This document shows, one piece after another, positions 37,738 through 44,927 of a stretch of 64,000 nt of DNA. How positions within the stretch are numbered: position 1 is the first letter of the stretch; the number at the start of each line of letters is the position of its first letter. The stretch is from Blastococcus xanthinilyticus (GTDB lineage: Bacteria; Actinomycetota; Actinomycetes; Mycobacteriales; Geodermatophilaceae), in contig NZ_VNHW01000003.1 of NCBI RefSeq assembly GCF_008124835.1, positions 62,001-126,000 on the forward strand. Reading direction: 5' to 3'. Made by a program: the position numbers and the translations under genes. A model generated the notes under the pieces. It was not told where the DNA came from, did not search any database, and saw only the letters and a program-made list of their open reading frames with translations.

Positions 37738-39207
37738 ATGCAGCCGATGCGAGGGACCTCCGTGGTGGAGAGCCTGCTCGTCGACTGGGTCTACCGCCTC
37801 CCCGACGAGGACGTGGCGGGGCCGCCGGTGGAGCTGCTGGACGCCGGGCAGGTCGCCTCCGAGCTGGCCCGGCTGCAGCGCAACCGCGCCCGGGAGACCG
37901 CGCGGGAGGCGGACCTGATCCTCCGGCTGGCCGAGCTGCGCCCCGACGTCGACGACCCGCCACCGGGCACGCCGGGCGCCCGCAGCCGGACCTGGCGGAC
38001 GACCGACCCGGAGTTCGCCGGGGTCAGCGAGTTCTTCCCCGACGAGCTGGCCCACGCGATCAATCTCGGCCGCGGCACCGCCGTCTTCCGTGCCCGGCGG
38101 GCCTGCACCTGGCGGGAGAAGCTGCCGGCCACGTTCGTCGCGCTGCGCCGCGGCGAGCTCGACGACCGGCGGGCCGGGGTGCTGGCCGATGTCCTGCAGC
38201 ACACGACGGCCGGCCTCGCCACGGAGGTCGAGACGGCGCTGCTCCCGGAGGCTCCCGACCTGTCGCTGGCCGCCCTGCGCCGGCGCGCGCTGGCCCTGCT
38301 GGCCGCACTCGACGGTGCGGCGATGGAGGAGCGGCAGGAGGAGGCGAGGAAGGCCGCCGACGTGCGGGTCGCCGACGCCGGCGACGGGATGGCCACCCTC
38401 ACCGGTGACCTGCCCGCGGATGACGCCGCGGCCTGCTTCGCCGTCATCGACTCGCTGGCCCGGATGGCGAAGGCCGACGGCGACGAGCGGCCGATCGGCG
38501 CCATCCGCGCGGCGATCCACTCGATGCTCATCCTGCGGCCGGCCGACTCCGGGTGCGGCGGGGTGCACGTGCACCTGGCCGTCACCACCACCCTCGACGG
38601 GCTGGCGAACGGCGAGGGCGGGGGAGAGGTCGAGGGGGCGCCGATCACCGCCGGCCAGCTCCGCGCCCTGCTGGCACGGGTCGGCGCCCTCGGCCTGAGC
38701 ACTCCCGACGGCGGCACGCTGACCTTCGCGGTCACCGACGAGGACGGGCGGCTGCTGGCCACCCTGAGCGCCGGCGAACTCGCCCGGCTGGCGGAGCAGG
38801 GATGCCGGCGGCACCCCGGCGCCGAGTGCGGCTGCCCGGTGGCCGGCATGCCACCCGCCACCGGCTCCTACCGGCCCACCGACCGCCAGCACCGGTTCGT
38901 CGACACCCGCGACCGCCGCTGCCGCATGCCCAACTGCGGACAGCGCGCCGGGTGGGCGGACCACGACCACGTCGTTCCGCACGCGCAGGGCGGCCGGACC
39001 ACCTGCACCAACCTGTGCTGCCTGTGCCGCTCCCACCACCGGCTGAAGACCTTCGCCGGCGGCTGGGGATTCCGCATGGACCCCGACGGCACGCTGCACG
39101 TCACCAGCCCGTCCGGGGTCACCCGCACCACCCGGCCACCGGGCCTGCGACTCCGCGGAGCCGGACCGCCGCCGTTCGCGCCGGCGGATGACCCGCCGCC
39201 GTTCTGA
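37738..39207 (+). CDS. DUF222/HNH endonuclease-domain protein (13E12-repeat family)
   Basis: A 489-residue member of the family also called 13E12 repeats. The N-terminal DUF222 domain (about 20-330) includes RRACTWREKLPATFVAL and RRGELDDRRAGVLADVL. The C-terminal HNH domain has CRMPNCGQRAGWADHDHVVP, followed by GGRTTCTNLCCLCRSHHRLK with four zinc cysteines and the HNH histidines. Function is unknown; SOS control suggests a role in DNA damage. The ATG at 37738 is only 3 bp from the LexA box; a GTG at 37762 or 37765, with GAGGG upstream, is a plausible true start. Confidence 0.87.
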   Translation: MQPMRGTSVVESLLVDWVYRLPDEDVAGPPVELLDAGQVASELARLQRNRARETAREADLILRLAELRPDVDDPPPGTPGARSRTWRTTDPEFAGVSEFFPDELAHAINLGRGTAVFRARRACTWREKLPATFVALRRGELDDRRAGVLADVLQHTTAGLATEVETALLPEAPDLSLAALRRRALALLAALDGAAMEERQEEARKAADVRVADAGDGMATLTGDLPADDAAACFAVIDSLARMAKADGDERPIGAIRAAIHSMLILRPADSGCGGVHVHLAVTTTLDGLANGEGGGEVEGAPITAGQLRALLARVGALGLSTPDGGTLTFAVTDEDGRLLATLSAGELARLAEQGCRRHPGAECGCPVAGMPPATGSYRPTDRQHRFVDTRDRRCRMPNCGQRAGWADHDHVVPHAQGGRTTCTNLCCLCRSHHRLKTFAGGWGFRMDPDGTLHVTSPSGVTRTTRPPGLRLRGAGPPPFAPADDPPPF

Positions 39208-39221
39208 TCCGCCGGGCGGCC

Positions 39222-39692
39222 TCAGCGGCGGAGGTGCTCCCGGATCGCGGCGGTGACCATCCGGTGGTCCTCGAGCTGGGGAAGCCCCGACACCGCGATC
39301 ACCCCCACCGGGCCGACGCCCCGGACCAGCAGCGGGAACGCGCCACCGTGCGCGGCGTACCGGGCGGGGTCGAGGCCGAACTCCTCCTCGAAGGTGGTGC
39401 CGCGCTCGATGCTGGCCTGGCGCACGTGCAGCGAGCTGTGCCCGAACCGGTGGACCACCCGTGACTTGCGCTCGATCCAGGTCCAGTTGTCCGGGACTGC
39501 GCCGGTCACCGCGACGGCGAACAGGCGGGAGCCGTTGCGCGAGATCTCCACGGCGACCGGTGCGCCGTCGCGCCGGGCAGCCGCGACCAGCGAGGACCCG
39601 AGGGACCAGGCGTCGTCGTTGCCGAAGGAGTCGAACTGCAGCTCCTGCTCGTCCGCGGCGAGCTCGGCGAGGGAGGGGAAGGAGTCGGTCAC
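39222..39692 (-). CDS. UPF0303-family (haem-degrading-domain-like) protein
   Basis: A 156-residue single-domain protein of the GlcG/HbpS-like UPF0303 group. Characteristic segments are DAWSLGSSLVAAARRDGAPV, WTWIERKSRVVHRFGHSS, and AHGGAFPLLVRGVGPVGVIA then VSGLPQLEDHRMV. Members are annotated as haem-degrading domain proteins, and HbpS-like relatives bind haem, but enzymatic activity is not established for this subgroup. It is 32 bp upstream of nothing on its strand; the siderophore-interacting gene lies just 31 bp before it on the same strand, so cotranscription with iron-linked functions is likely. Confidence 0.8.
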   Translation of the reverse strand: MTDSFPSLAELAADEQELQFDSFGNDDAWSLGSSLVAAARRDGAPVAVEISRNGSRLFAVAVTGAVPDNWTWIERKSRVVHRFGHSSLHVRQASIERGTTFEEEFGLDPARYAAHGGAFPLLVRGVGPVGVIAVSGLPQLEDHRMVTAAIREHLRR

Positions 39693-39723
39693 CCCGCCTT
39701 CCTACCGTGCCGACCCGGCCCGG

Positions 39724-40587
39724 TCAGGAGGCGACCGTGTCCTCGGCCTCGATGGCGGCGTTCCACTCGGGCTTGCCGGCCTGCCAGCGGTCCTCGGTGT
39801 CGCCGCGGCGCCAGTAGCCGGACACCGACGTCCACGCCGGGTCCAGGCCGCGCTCGGCACGCAGGTGCCGGCGCAGCTCCCGGACGGCGTAGGCCTCGCC
39901 GTGCACGAAGACGTGGCCGTCGCCGGCCGGCAGCGGGACCGCCCGCACGGCCTCGACCAGGAGGGCGCCGGGCTCGGCGTCCCCGCGGTGCAGCCACCTC
40001 AGGTCCACCCCGGGGCCCGCCACCAGGTCGGCCTGCTGCTCCTCGGGGCCGGCCACCTCGATGAACACCATCGCGCGGGCGCCGGCGGGAAAGGAGTCCA
40101 GCGTGGCGGCGATGGCCGGCAGCGCGGACTCGTCACCGGCCAGCAGGTGCCAGTCGGCGTCCGGCCGGGGGGTGTAGGCGCCCCCGGGGCCCATGAACTG
40201 GATCCGGTCGCCCGGGCGGGCCGCCGCGGCCCAGGGTCCGGCCACCCCCTCGTCGCCGTGGTGCACGAAGTCGATGGTCAGCTCGCCGGCCGCGGGGTCC
40301 CAGGCGCGGACGGTGTAGGTGCGGGTGACCGGCCACTGGTCCCGCGGCAGCTCGGCCTGCACCTGGTCGACGTCGTACGGCGCGCCGTAGGCCGCACCCG
40401 GGGGCGGGAACATGAGCTTCACGTAGTGGTCGGTGAACTCACCGACCCCCAGGCCCGTCAGGCCGTCGCCGCCGAGCACCACCCGGATCATGTGCGGGGT
40501 GAGCCGCTCGGTGCGGACCACCTCGCCCACCCGTGGGGTGCGCTTGCGCCGCGGTCGCCGGTCGCCGTCCGGTCGTGGCTCGCTCAT
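39724..40587 (-). CDS. Siderophore-interacting protein (FAD-linked ferric reductase)
   Basis: A 287-residue SIP-family flavoprotein. The FAD-binding half has LTPHMIRVVLGGDGLTGL, the Arg-Thr-Tyr-Thr motif VTRTYTVRAWDPAAGELTID and HGDEGVAGPWAAAARPGD. The NAD(P)H half has DADWHLLAGDESALPAIAAT and HVFVHGEAYAVRELRRHL, ending with the family SGYWRRGDTED box. It reduces ferric siderophores in the cytoplasm to release iron. ATG at 40587 is used; a GTG at 40614 would overlap the iron-box-like palindrome. It reads away from the thioesterase gene across that palindrome, so iron repression by a DtxR/IdeR-type protein is inferred. Confidence 0.92.
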   Translation of the reverse strand: MSEPRPDGDRRPRRKRTPRVGEVVRTERLTPHMIRVVLGGDGLTGLGVGEFTDHYVKLMFPPPGAAYGAPYDVDQVQAELPRDQWPVTRTYTVRAWDPAAGELTIDFVHHGDEGVAGPWAAAARPGDRIQFMGPGGAYTPRPDADWHLLAGDESALPAIAATLDSFPAGARAMVFIEVAGPEEQQADLVAGPGVDLRWLHRGDAEPGALLVEAVRAVPLPAGDGHVFVHGEAYAVRELRRHLRAERGLDPAWTSVSGYWRRGDTEDRWQAGKPEWNAAIEAEDTVAS

Positions 40588-40607
40588 CACGACTGGCGAC
40601 GGTACAG

Positions 40608-40649
40608 AGGGCACCCTAAGCCGGTCCGGGCAGCCGGTTAGGGTGCCCT
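40608..40649. promoter_or_regulatory. Inverted pair of iron-box-like sites between sip and tesB
   Basis: AGGGCACCCTAA (40608-40619) and TTAGGGTGCCCT (40638-40649) are exact reverse complements, with partly matching CCGG flanks extending the symmetry inward. Each arm resembles a DtxR/IdeR half-box (TTAGG-N-T-N2-CCT), and the arm centres are 30 bp apart. The right arm ends 2 bp before the tesB start codon, so one bound repressor dimer could block both divergent genes. Regulator identity is inferred. Confidence 0.6.
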
Positions 40650-40651
40650 GC

Positions 40652-41482
40652 GTGGAGACCGTGGCGACCGATCCCGACGGACGCCGGGAGCGCAGGCCGA
40701 CGGTCCTCGACGTCCTCGCGCTGGAGGAGATCGACCGCGATCTCTACCGCAGCACGCTGGTGTTCACCGACCCGTTCCCGCTGTACGGCGGGCAGGTCGC
40801 CGCCCAGGCCCTGTACGCGGCCGGGCGCACCGTCGCCCCCGACCGCCTGCCGCACTCGCTGCACGGCTACTTCCTGCGCAGCGGCGACGCGGCGCGCCCC
40901 ACCGTGTTCCGGGTCGACCGCGACCGGGACGGCGGGTCGTTCTCCGCGCGCCGGGTCGTCGCGCTCCAGGGCGGCGAGGTGGTGTTCAGCATGTCGGCGT
41001 CCTTCCAGGTGCCGGGTGCCGGACCCGACCAGCAGGTGCACGAGACCCCTCAGGTGGAGCCGGCCGGCACGCTGCCGGTCATGGAGCTGCCGCGGCTGTT
41101 CTCCATGGAGAGCCGCCGCCCGCCGCAGCCCTACGACGGGCACTTCCCGACCCGGTTCTGGGCGCGCGCCACCGTGCCGCTGCCGGCGGAGCCGCTGGTG
41201 CACGCCTGCGTGCTCACCTACCTGTCCGACATCGGCACCGGGCTCTCCGCGCTGCCGGAGGACGAGGCCAGCCCCGGGCCCACCATCGACCACGCGCTGT
41301 GGTTCCACCGGGACGCCCGGCTGGACGACTGGGTGCTCATGGACATGGTGCCGCGCACCGTCTCCGGCGGGCGGGGCTGGTACACCGGCTCGATCTCCAC
41401 GGCCGGCGGGACCCTGGTCGCCAGCTTCGCCCAGGAGACGCTGTTCCGGCCCGGCCGCAACCCGTTCCGGCCGGGGCGCTGA
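40652..41482 (+). CDS. Acyl-CoA thioesterase II (TesB-like), second copy
   Basis: A 276-residue double-hotdog thioesterase. The first hotdog shows PLYGGQVAAQALYAAGRT, PHSLHGYFLRSGD and RDGGSFSARRVVALQGGEVV. The second has TIDHALWFHRDARLDDWVLM, with the catalytic Asp, and ends GGTLVASFAQETLFR. It shares these blocks with the copy at 7475 but has an intact N terminus (VLDVLALEEIDRDLYR). The GTG at 40652 immediately follows the iron-box palindrome, so translation may be leaderless; GTG at 40661 is an alternative. It is divergent from the siderophore-interacting gene. Confidence 0.88.
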   Translation: METVATDPDGRRERRPTVLDVLALEEIDRDLYRSTLVFTDPFPLYGGQVAAQALYAAGRTVAPDRLPHSLHGYFLRSGDAARPTVFRVDRDRDGGSFSARRVVALQGGEVVFSMSASFQVPGAGPDQQVHETPQVEPAGTLPVMELPRLFSMESRRPPQPYDGHFPTRFWARATVPLPAEPLVHACVLTYLSDIGTGLSALPEDEASPGPTIDHALWFHRDARLDDWVLMDMVPRTVSGGRGWYTGSISTAGGTLVASFAQETLFRPGRNPFRPGR

Positions 41483-41515
41483 CCGGCCCGGCCGGTCGCG
41501 CGTCGGGTCCATGAT

Positions 41516-41534
41516 CGTCTAGACGTCATGACGT
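41516..41534. promoter_or_regulatory. Overlapping palindromes upstream of pfkA
   Basis: CGTCTAGACG (41516-41525) and ACGTCATGACGT (41523-41534) are perfect palindromes sharing three bases, inside the 95-bp gap before pfkA. The AT-richer core stands out from its surroundings and may be a repressor site or include the pfkA promoter. The binding protein is unknown. Confidence 0.45.
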
Positions 41535-41577
41535 ATGGTCGGGAGCGTTCCGGCCCACGAGCGCGAGGAGCCAGCCG

Positions 41578-42606
41578 GTGCGCATCGGAATCCTGACCGG
41601 AGGCGGGGACTGCCCCGGCCTCAACGCCGTCATCCGTTCGGTGGTCCGCACCGCGGGCTGCCACTACGGCAGCGAGGTGGTCGGCTTCCGCGACGGCTGG
41701 CGGGGCCTGCTGGAGAACCGGTCGACGCCGCTGGACGTCCCCGCGGTCGACAACCTGCTCACCCGCGGCGGGACGATCCTGGGCTCGGCCCGCGTCGCGC
41801 CGGAGAAGCTGCACGCCGGCATCGACGAGATGCGCGGCACGCTGGACGAGCACGGGATCGACGTGCTGATCCCGATCGGCGGCGAGGGCACGCTGACCGC
41901 AGCGCACCTGCTGTCGGAGGCGGGCGTCCCGGTGGTCGGCGTCCCCAAGACGATCGACAACGACATCGACGGCACCGACCTGACCTTCGGCTTCGACACC
42001 GCGGTCAGCATCGCCACCGAGCTCATCGACCGGCTGCACACCACCGCGGAGTCCCACCAGCGGGTGCTGCTCGTGGAGGTGATGGGCCGGCACGCCGGCT
42101 GGATCGCCCTGCACGCGGGCCTCGCCGCCGGGGCGCACCTGACCCTGGTGCCCGAGGAGCCGTTCGACGTCGACGAGGTCGTCCGGCTGGTGTGCGAGCG
42201 CTTCGCACGGGGCGACAAGCACGTCATCGGCGTCGTCGCCGAGGGCGCGACCCCGCTGCCGGGCCAGATGGCCTTCCGGGTGGGCGGGCTCGACGAGTTC
42301 GGCCACCGCCGGTTCACCGGCGTCGCCCAGCAGCTCGGCGAGGAGCTGGAGCGGCGCACCGGCAAGGAGGTGCGCGCCACGGTGTTGGGCCACGTCCAGC
42401 GCGGCGGGACGCCGACGTCCTTCGACCGGGTGCTGGCCACCCGGTTCGGCCTGCACGCCACCGTCGCCGCGCACGAGGGCAAGGTCGGGCAGATGGTCGC
42501 CCTGCACGGGACCGAGATCGAGCTGGTGCCGCTGGCCCGCGCCGTCGCCCGGCTGAAGACCGTCACCCCCTCCCGGCTCGCCGAGATCCGCGCCTTCACC
42601 GGCTGA
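41578..42606 (+). CDS. pfkA: 6-phosphofructokinase (actinobacterial group III)
   Basis: A 342-residue PFK that phosphorylates fructose 6-phosphate in glycolysis. The N terminus GILTGGGDCPGLNAVIRSVV, phosphate loop IPIGGEGTLTAAHL (G104), catalytic VPKTIDNDIDGTDLTFGFDT (base D127, K124), substrate loop VEVMGRHAGWIALHAGLA, and VLGHVQRGGTPTSFDR are all present. Gly104 with Lys124 is the combination of the actinobacterial group, in which Gly104 favours ATP whereas Asp104 marks PPi enzymes. ATP dependence is therefore inferred. GTG start with GAGGAG about 10 nt upstream. Next gene, 65 bp on, is the UGSC-associated protein. Confidence 0.93.
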   Translation: MRIGILTGGGDCPGLNAVIRSVVRTAGCHYGSEVVGFRDGWRGLLENRSTPLDVPAVDNLLTRGGTILGSARVAPEKLHAGIDEMRGTLDEHGIDVLIPIGGEGTLTAAHLLSEAGVPVVGVPKTIDNDIDGTDLTFGFDTAVSIATELIDRLHTTAESHQRVLLVEVMGRHAGWIALHAGLAAGAHLTLVPEEPFDVDEVVRLVCERFARGDKHVIGVVAEGATPLPGQMAFRVGGLDEFGHRRFTGVAQQLGEELERRTGKEVRATVLGHVQRGGTPTSFDRVLATRFGLHATVAAHEGKVGQMVALHGTEIELVPLARAVARLKTVTPSRLAEIRAFTG

Positions 42607-42671
42607 GCCGCCGGGCTGCACCGGATCGCACCGGGCCGCCGCCGGCCGGCGGGTGGGTTACGGTCCGGTCC

Positions 42672-44069
42672 GTGCGGCTCCCCGACGGTCTCGTGGCCGT
42701 GGTCAAGCGCGACTGCCCCACCTGCGTCCTCGTGGAGCCGGTGCTGCGGCGGCTCGGCGCGGCCGTGTGGTGCCAGGACGACGCCGGGTGGTTCGACGGG
42801 GACGACACCGACCTGGAGCTCTCCTACCGGCTGGGGATCGAGACCGTCCCGACGCTCCTCCGGGTGGCCGACGGCGAGGAGCGGGCGCGGGTGGTCGGCT
42901 GGAGCAGGCCGCAGTGGGAGGAGCTGACCGGCGTCGCCGGGCTCGGCGAGGAGCTGCCCGAGCACCGGCCCGGCTGCGGCTCGCTGTCGGTGGACCCGTC
43001 CCGCGTCGATGCCCTGGAGGCGCGGTACGGCGGGAGCGGGCTGGCCAGCCGGCGGGTGGAGCTGGCCGAGCTGGAGGACGAGCACGAGGCGCTGTTCGAC
43101 CGCGGCTGGACCGACGGCCTGCCCGTGGTCCCGCCGACGCCGGAGCGGGTGCTCCGGATGCTGCGCGGCACGACCCGCGACCCCGGGGAGGTGGTCGCCG
43201 TCGTGCCACCGGACCTGGTCGAGTGCACCGTGGAGAAGGTGGCGGTCAACGCGGTCATGGCCGGCTGCCTGCCCGAGCACCTGCCGGTGGTCCTCGCCGC
43301 GCTGGAGGCCGCCACCGCCGAGGAGTTCGCGCTGCACGGGCTGCTCGCGACGACGTACTTCGCCGGCCCGGTCGTGGTGGTCAACGGGCCGGTCGCGGCC
43401 CGCATCGGCATGAACGCCGGCGTCAACGCCCTCGGCCAGGGCAACCGGGCGAACGCCACCATCGGCCGGGCGCTGCAGCTGGTCATCCGCAACGTCGGCG
43501 GGGGACGCCCCGGCGAGGTGGACCGCGCGACCATGGGCAACCCAGGCAAGCTCACCTTCTGCTTCGCCGAGCGCGAGCACGACAGCCCCTTCCCGCCCCT
43601 GGCCGCCGACCGCGGGGTGCCCGGCGACGCGGTGACCCTCGTCGCCGGCTCGGGCGTGCAGCCGGTGGTCGACCAGCTCAGCCGCGACCCGGAGTCCCTG
43701 GCCCGCACCTTCGCCGTGTGCCTCCGGGTGAACGCCCACCCCAAGCTGCCGATGGCGTTCGACGCGATGCTGGTCGTCTCCCCGGAGCACGGCCGGGTGT
43801 TCCGCGAGGCCGGGTGGGACCGCCGCCGCCTGCTGGCCGAGCTCGACGGGCTGCTCGCCCTGCCCGGCGCCGAGCTGGTCCGCGGCGCCGCCGGGATGGT
43901 CGAGGGGGTGCCGGAGGCGCTGGCCGGGAGCACCCTCCCGAAGTTCCGCCCCGGCGGGCTGCTGATCGCCCACGCCGGCGGCGACGCCGGGCTGTTCAGC
44001 GCGATCGTGGGTGGTTGGGTGGCGGGGGAGACCGGCAGCGTTCCGGTGACACGGGAGGTACGGCAGTGA
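42672..44069 (+). CDS. Thioredoxin-like/UGSC-associated protein
   Basis: A 465-residue protein. The first about 90 residues look like a thioredoxin-fold domain with a CPTC motif (C15-x2-C18, KRDCPTCVLVEPVLRRLG) and a cis-Pro region GIETVPTLLRVADG. A linker with HRPGCGSLSVDPS precedes a large domain (about 130-460) holding RGWTDGLPVVPPTPERVLRM, NAVMAGCLPEHLPVVLAALE, VNGPVAARIGMNAGVNALGQ and GNRANATIGRALQLVIRNVG. Proteins of this kind accompany UGSC-family genes; their reaction is unknown. Its TGA overlaps the GTG of the selenoprotein gene (GTGA at 44066-44069), which implies coupled translation and a joint function, perhaps redox handling of the selenocysteine. Confidence 0.7.
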   Translation: MRLPDGLVAVVKRDCPTCVLVEPVLRRLGAAVWCQDDAGWFDGDDTDLELSYRLGIETVPTLLRVADGEERARVVGWSRPQWEELTGVAGLGEELPEHRPGCGSLSVDPSRVDALEARYGGSGLASRRVELAELEDEHEALFDRGWTDGLPVVPPTPERVLRMLRGTTRDPGEVVAVVPPDLVECTVEKVAVNAVMAGCLPEHLPVVLAALEAATAEEFALHGLLATTYFAGPVVVVNGPVAARIGMNAGVNALGQGNRANATIGRALQLVIRNVGGGRPGEVDRATMGNPGKLTFCFAEREHDSPFPPLAADRGVPGDAVTLVAGSGVQPVVDQLSRDPESLARTFAVCLRVNAHPKLPMAFDAMLVVSPEHGRVFREAGWDRRRLLAELDGLLALPGAELVRGAAGMVEGVPEALAGSTLPKFRPGGLLIAHAGGDAGLFSAIVGGWVAGETGSVPVTREVRQ

Positions 44070-44584
44070 AGACGGTCCTGGACCCCACGGGGGAGCGGCA
44101 GCCGGCGGTCCGAGCCCTGCTGCCCCGCCCACCCGCGCTGCACGGCCGCACCGTCGGCCTGCTCGACATCAGCAAGGCGCGCGGCGACGTCGTGCTCGAC
44201 CGCCTCGCGGAGCTGCTGGCCGCCGACGGGGCGCTGGTGCGCCGCTACCGCAAGCCGACCTTCGCCCGCACCGCCCCGGTGGACCTGCGGCACGAGATCG
44301 CCGAGCAGTGCGAGGTGGTCATCGAGGCGCTGGCCGATTAGGGCTCCTGCACGTCGTGCAGTGTGCACGACATCGCCGACCTCGAGCGCCGCGGCGTCGT
44401 CGGGGTGTTCCTCGCCAGCGCCGTGTTCGCCGAGGCCGCCAGCATGCAAGGCGTGGCGCTCGGCTTCCCCGCGCCCTACGTGCTGGTGCCGCACCCGGTG
44501 CAGGACCGCACCGACGCCGAGCTGCGCGCCGTCGCCGAGGAGGTCTACCCCGCGGTGGTGGCGGCGGTGACGGCGGGGAGCTGA
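44066..44584 (+). CDS. UGSC-family selenoprotein with selenocysteine encoded by UAG (codon 92)
   Basis: The frame runs from GTG 44066 to TGA 44582-44584 (172 residues) but is interrupted by an in-frame TAG at 44339-44341. Upstream residues end QCEVVIEALAD; downstream in the same frame come GSCTSCSVHDIADLERRGV and an intact C-terminal half (GFPAPYVLVPHPVQDRTDAE). This is exactly the UGSC-family motif, D-U-G-S-C-T-S-C, with TAG where selenocysteine stands (residue 92). A SECIS-like hairpin begins 11 nt after the TAG. UAG-decoding tRNA-Sec has been described in Geodermatophilus and Blastococcus. Elsewhere in the window UAG is a normal stop. Enzymatic function is unknown. Alternatives: a nonsense mutation or two separate proteins. 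Confidence 0.85.
44353..44371 (+). promoter_or_regulatory. Bacterial SECIS-like stem-loop after the UAG codon
   Basis: GTCGTGCA (44353-44360) pairs perfectly with TGCACGAC (44364-44371) around a GTG loop. The apical GCAG-TG-TGCAC is very close to the E. coli fdhF SECIS apex (GCAGGTCTGCAC), and the loop falls 20-22 nt after the recoded codon, nearly the same distance as in fdhF. An 8-bp stem with a U-containing loop fits SelB recognition. SelB binding is inferred. Confidence 0.75.
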
Positions 44585-44589
44585 GCGGG

Positions 44590-44829
44590 CTACCAGCGGT
44601 CGCGGGCCGCCCGGCGCCTCGCCCGCCGCCACCGCCACCGGACCACCGCCAGCACCACCACCAGCCCGACGGCGCCGGTGACCCAGCCGGCCGCCTCGGC
44701 GCCGGAGGACAGCGACGTCCCGGCGGCGGCGTCGACCAGCCCGGCGAACCACGACCACAGCGCATGGCCGACGACGTAGCCCCCGACGACCGTGAGGAAC
44801 GCCGGGACCGCCAGCACGAGGAGGAACAC
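44590..44829 (-). CDS. Small two-helix membrane protein
   Basis: A 79-residue protein with two membrane helices (FLLVLAVPAFLTVVGGYVVG and AAGWVTGAVGLVVVLAVV) and a strongly basic C terminus, RWRWRRARRRAARDRW. No family is recognised. GTG at 44829 is chosen because GGAGG lies 5 nt upstream; a longer frame continues but no other start has a ribosome site. It converges with the UGSC gene (5 bp between stops). It lies just downstream of the DUF2252 gene on the same strand. Confidence 0.6.
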   Translation of the reverse strand: MFLLVLAVPAFLTVVGGYVVGHALWSWFAGLVDAAAGTSLSSGAEAAGWVTGAVGLVVVLAVVRWRWRRARRRAARDRW

Positions 44830-44927
44830 CCCGACCTCCCATCGGCGCCCGCCCCGGGTGCCCGGGAGTGTTCGTACGGGAACCGGCCGGTGGATGCGCC
44901 GGCCGGGATGCGCGGTCGTGGCCGGCG

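Noticed and set aside
41516-41534. MetJ or McbR methionine operator
   Set aside because: The AGACGTC-like core resembles a met box by chance, but MetJ is not an actinobacterial protein and the neighbouring genes are not methionine genes.
41578-42606. PPi-dependent phosphofructokinase
   Set aside because: Lys124 is shared with PPi enzymes, but Gly104 (GGEGT) favours ATP; actinobacterial ATP enzymes have this combination.
41535-42671. N-terminal extension of the UGSC-associated protein
   Set aside because: The frame is open through pfkA but has Arg/Gly/Pro-rich shadow composition; the real protein starts with the CPTC domain at 42672.
44339-44341. TAG as simple nonsense mutation or sequencing error
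   Set aside because: The downstream half is intact, in frame and family-conserved, the TAG stands exactly at the Sec position of the UGSC motif, and a SECIS-like hairpin follows. The alternative remains possible but is less likely.
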